This document shows positions 5,785 to 7,830 of a stretch of 7,830 nt of DNA, in pieces (position 1 is the stretch's first letter; every line of letters begins with the position of its first letter). The stretch spans positions 1,549 through 9,378 of the forward strand of contig DISA01000048.1 of assembly GCA_002421915.1 (NCBI GenBank), written 5' to 3'. The stretch comes from Gallionellaceae bacterium UBA6222 (GTDB lineage Bacteria > Pseudomonadota > Gammaproteobacteria > Burkholderiales > Gallionellaceae). Both the position numbers and the translations under genes were made by a program. Under the pieces are notes generated by a model, which saw only the letters and a program-made list of their open reading frames with translations, ran no database searches and had not been told where the DNA came from.

Positions 5785-7441
5785 AACTCTGTTTCGGTGG
5801 TTCGTCATCCGCGCCGGAGTCGGCTGCGATCTTGTGAAGATGTGCCCGGCGTGCCTCGACGGCGGCGATCTCGGCCTGCTGTTCGGGCGTCAAGTGGTCG
5901 ATATTCTTCGGCTGCGCAGCGGCAGCCTGCGCCTTGGCGCGTTCCAGCGCGGCATTGATGCGCATCTGCCGCGTGTCTTCATCCGATGCGGCAACGGGCG
6001 CCGGTGCTGCCCTGGCGGCATTCTCGCGTTCTTTTTGTGCCAGCCGCTCGGCCTTCTCCTGCTTCTCGCGTTCGATGCGCAACTGGCGGAATTCATGCCG
6101 CTCGCGCGCCAGATCGGCGGCGCGTTTTTCCTGATCGCGCGCGCGGATCTCACTTTTGGCGTAGCGGTAGTAATGCACCAGCGGAATATTGCTGGGACAG
6201 ACGTAGGCGCAGGCACCGCACTCGATACAATCAAACAGATGGAATTCCTGCGCTTTGCCGAAATTGTTCGACTGGGAGAACCAGTACAGATCCTGCGGTT
6301 GTAATTCGGCCGGGCACACATCCGCACAGCGTGTGCAGCGGATGCAGGGCAGCGCAGGCGGCGGCGGCGGGAACAGCGCGTCGCTCGCCGCGATGATGCA
6401 GTTGCTGGCCTTGACCAGCGGCACTTCAGCGGCGGGCAGTTCCAGTCCCATCATGGGGCCGCCCATGATGTAGCGGTTGGTATCGGGCAGAGTCTGGCCC
6501 AATGCCAGCAGTTCGGAAAAACGGGTACCGATTAGTGCTTCGTAGTTGCGCGCTTGCACCACGTTTCCGGTCACTGTGATCACGCGGGTGAGCAGCGGCT
6601 CTCCGTCATCGCACGCGCGCTTGATGCCGTGCGCGGTCCCCACGTTGAAACATTGCACCCCGACATCGGTTGGCAATTTGCCGGATGGCACTTCCAGTCC
6701 GGTCAGCATCTTGATCAGGTGTTTTGCACTGCCGCCGGGGTAAATTGTCGGCACGGCAATCACCTCAAATGGCAGGCGGCTGCCATCCACCGCATGCTGT
6801 ATCGCGGCGATGGCTTCCGGCTTGTTGTCCTCGATGCCGAACAGCACTTCCCGCGCATCCAGCGCATGGCGCAGAATCTCCGCTCCGCGCACGATCTCCG
6901 CCGCCCGTTCGCGCATCAGCATGTCATCGCAGGTGATCCAGGGTTCGCATTCGGCACCGTTCAGGATCAGGGTCTGCACCGGCAAGGTGTGGCGCAGCTT
7001 CATGTCGCTGGGGAAGGCGGCGCCGCCGAGGCCAACCACGCCCTGCGCGCGCAGGTGCGTCTGCAATTCGGCATTGCCCAGGTTGCGGTAATCCACTGCA
7101 TGGCGTTCGCCCCACTCTTCCCTGCCATCCACCTGCAGGGTGATGCACAACTCGGGCAGAGAGGAGGGATGGGCAACAACCTGCATGTCGATGGCAGAGA
7201 TGGTGCCGGAAGTCGGTGCATGGATGGCGGCAGAGAAACTGCCGCCCGGGGTGCCGATCAACTGCCCCTTCAGCACGCGCTCACCTGCCTGCACCGCGGG
7301 CTTTGCAATCTCGCCCGCATGCTGGTGCATGGAAATGATCAGCATCTCCGGCAACGGCGTGTGCGCAATCGGTAGCGTCGTCGATTGCGCCTTGTTGGCC
7401 GGCGGGTGGATGCCGCCGTGGAAGGTGAACAGCCGCCTCAT
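5783..7441 (-). CDS. rsxC: Rnf/Rsx electron transport complex subunit C (NADH/FMN and two [4Fe-4S] sites)
   Basis: This peripheral subunit is the NADH-oxidising end of the complex and has 552 residues. An RnfC N-terminal barrel (about 1-115; FHGGIHPP at 7-14) is followed by the Complex I 51-kDa-like nucleotide/FMN domain with GLGGAAFPSDMK (137-148) and NGAECEPWITCDD (161-173). An SLBB-like segment comes next (about 255-330), then a five-proline linker (358-362). Two ferredoxin motifs follow, C366-x2-C369-x2-C372-x3-CP and C405-x2-C408-x2-C411-x3-CP. The last 115 residues or so are Arg/Lys/Glu/Ala-rich, probably coiled coil, and lack the long Ala-rich repeats that make E. coli RsxC about 740 residues. 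ATG 7441 is chosen because GAGG lies eight bases upstream (7450-7453) and it overlaps the rsxB stop as ATGA. The open frame to 7654 lies inside rsxB. Confidence 0.97.
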   Translation of the reverse strand: MRRLFTFHGGIHPPANKAQSTTLPIAHTPLPEMLIISMHQHAGEIAKPAVQAGERVLKGQLIGTPGGSFSAAIHAPTSGTISAIDMQVVAHPSSLPELCITLQVDGREEWGERHAVDYRNLGNAELQTHLRAQGVVGLGGAAFPSDMKLRHTLPVQTLILNGAECEPWITCDDMLMRERAAEIVRGAEILRHALDAREVLFGIEDNKPEAIAAIQHAVDGSRLPFEVIAVPTIYPGGSAKHLIKMLTGLEVPSGKLPTDVGVQCFNVGTAHGIKRACDDGEPLLTRVITVTGNVVQARNYEALIGTRFSELLALGQTLPDTNRYIMGGPMMGLELPAAEVPLVKASNCIIAASDALFPPPPPALPCIRCTRCADVCPAELQPQDLYWFSQSNNFGKAQEFHLFDCIECGACAYVCPSNIPLVHYYRYAKSEIRARDQEKRAADLARERHEFRQLRIEREKQEKAERLAQKERENAARAAPAPVAASDEDTRQMRINAALERAKAQAAAAQPKNIDHLTPEQQAEIAAVEARRAHLHKIAADSGADDEPPKQS

Positions 7442-7830
7442 TTTTGCGGCCTCAGCGGGATGACCGGATACTTCCATTTCCAGGTGTTGGGTTTTTCCGG
7501 AATCGGCTGCATGCTGATGCAATCCACCGGGCAGGGCGCGACGCACAGCTCGCAGCCGGTGCATTCGGCGGCGATGATGGTGTGCATCTGTTTGGCCGCG
7601 CCGGCAATCGCATCGACCGGGCACGCCTGGATGCACAGGGTGCAGCCGATGCAATCCTTTTCATCGATGAAGGCAACTGCCTTGGCTCGGGGCTGCCGGT
7701 CTGCACCAAACGGTTTTGGCTCCACGCCGAGCAGCTCCGCCAGTTTGCGGATGCCTTCCTCGCCACCCGGCGGGCACAGATTGATGTCTGCTTCACCTTT
7801 GGCGATGGCTTCGGCATAGGGTTTGCAGCC
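7438..7830 (-). CDS. rsxB: Rnf/Rsx electron transport complex subunit B, ferredoxin-like (5' end outside window)
   Basis: This multi-cluster ferredoxin subunit relays electrons between the membrane part of the complex and its soluble partner. The last 130 residues are visible, starting GCKPYAEAIAKGEADINLCP. The two Cys 17 positions apart (fragment C2 and C19) are the last two ligands of the N-terminal [4Fe-4S] domain (C-x2-C-x4-C-x16-C). Two classical clusters follow: C60-x2-C63-x2-C66-x3-CP and C90-x2-C93-x2-C96-x3-CP. The N-terminal membrane helix and the first two ligands lie beyond base 7830, roughly 60 residues judging from the 192-residue E. coli protein. A GTG at 7725 is in frame but internal, since conserved RsxB sequence continues upstream of it. 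The stop overlaps the rsxC start as ATGA. Confidence 0.97.
   Translation of the reverse strand, partial: GCKPYAEAIAKGEADINLCPPGGEEGIRKLAELLGVEPKPFGADRQPRAKAVAFIDEKDCIGCTLCIQACPVDAIAGAAKQMHTIIAAECTGCELCVAPCPVDCISMQPIPEKPNTWKWKYPVIPLRPQK
7450..7453 (-). promoter_or_regulatory. Ribosome binding site of rsxC
   Basis: GAGG on the minus strand, eight bases before ATG 7441 and inside the last codons of rsxB. It fixes the rsxC start within a frame that stays open to 7654. Confidence 0.7.

Noticed and set aside
6357..6371. GGC-rich triplet run
   Set aside because: It encodes the five-proline linker before the RsxC ferredoxin domain, a common flexible stretch, and is too short to count as a meaningful repeat.
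6554..7375. Plus-strand open frame of 273 codons
   Set aside because: It is antisense to the well-conserved rsxC NADH/FMN domain, has no recognisable domain and is His/Gln/Arg-rich, typical of a shadow frame.
7442..7654. Longer rsxC reaching 7654
   Set aside because: The extra 71 residues are a His/Arg-rich shadow of the rsxB ferredoxin clusters, and a good Shine-Dalgarno with an ATGA overlap marks 7441.

Overview
This window looks like chromosomal DNA from a GC-rich proteobacterium, most probably a betaproteobacterium. The evidence is the ilvC-psd-pssA gene order, a short single-domain (213-residue) phosphatidylserine decarboxylase beside an integral-membrane CDP-alcohol type phosphatidylserine synthase, and a DUF1841 gene directly after nth. 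A Nitrosomonadales-like organism would fit, but that is an impression from protein flavour and was not tested. No insertion sequence, phage gene, RNA gene or CRISPR array is visible, and coding density is very high.

Left part, plus strand (1-1817): the 3' end of ilvC (branched-chain amino acid synthesis), then psd and pssA. PssA makes phosphatidylserine and Psd decarboxylates it to phosphatidylethanolamine, so the pair covers the last two steps of that lipid pathway. The 97-bp gap between ilvC and psd is almost completely filled by an 88-bp palindromic element (314-401). Its two 30-bp arms are built from G/A-rich heptamers, and it ends 5 bp before the probable psd start.

Right part, minus strand (7830 down to 1832): one tightly packed operon in the order rsxB (5' end cut off by the window) - rsxC - rsxD - rsxG - rsxE - nth - DUF1841 - pduO-type cob(I)alamin adenosyltransferase. 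Six of the seven junctions share one or four bases (ATGA or TGATG). The remaining one, rsxC/rsxD, is either a TTGA overlap or a 14-bp gap, depending on the rsxD start. The rsx (rnf) genes encode a membrane complex that moves electrons between NADH and ferredoxin or another low-potential acceptor through Fe-S clusters and covalent FMN. rsxE followed by nth is the same order as in E. coli. The added tail of DUF1841 and a corrinoid adenosyltransferase is the less familiar part.

The two halves converge at 1815-1834, where the pssA and pduO stop codons lie inside one small inverted repeat. The best leads for follow-up are the palindromic G-rich element before psd, the three HxxxH motifs of the DUF1841 protein, and the placement of a corrinoid adenosyltransferase and DUF1841 inside an rsx-nth operon. 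I see no wholly novel multi-gene system here.
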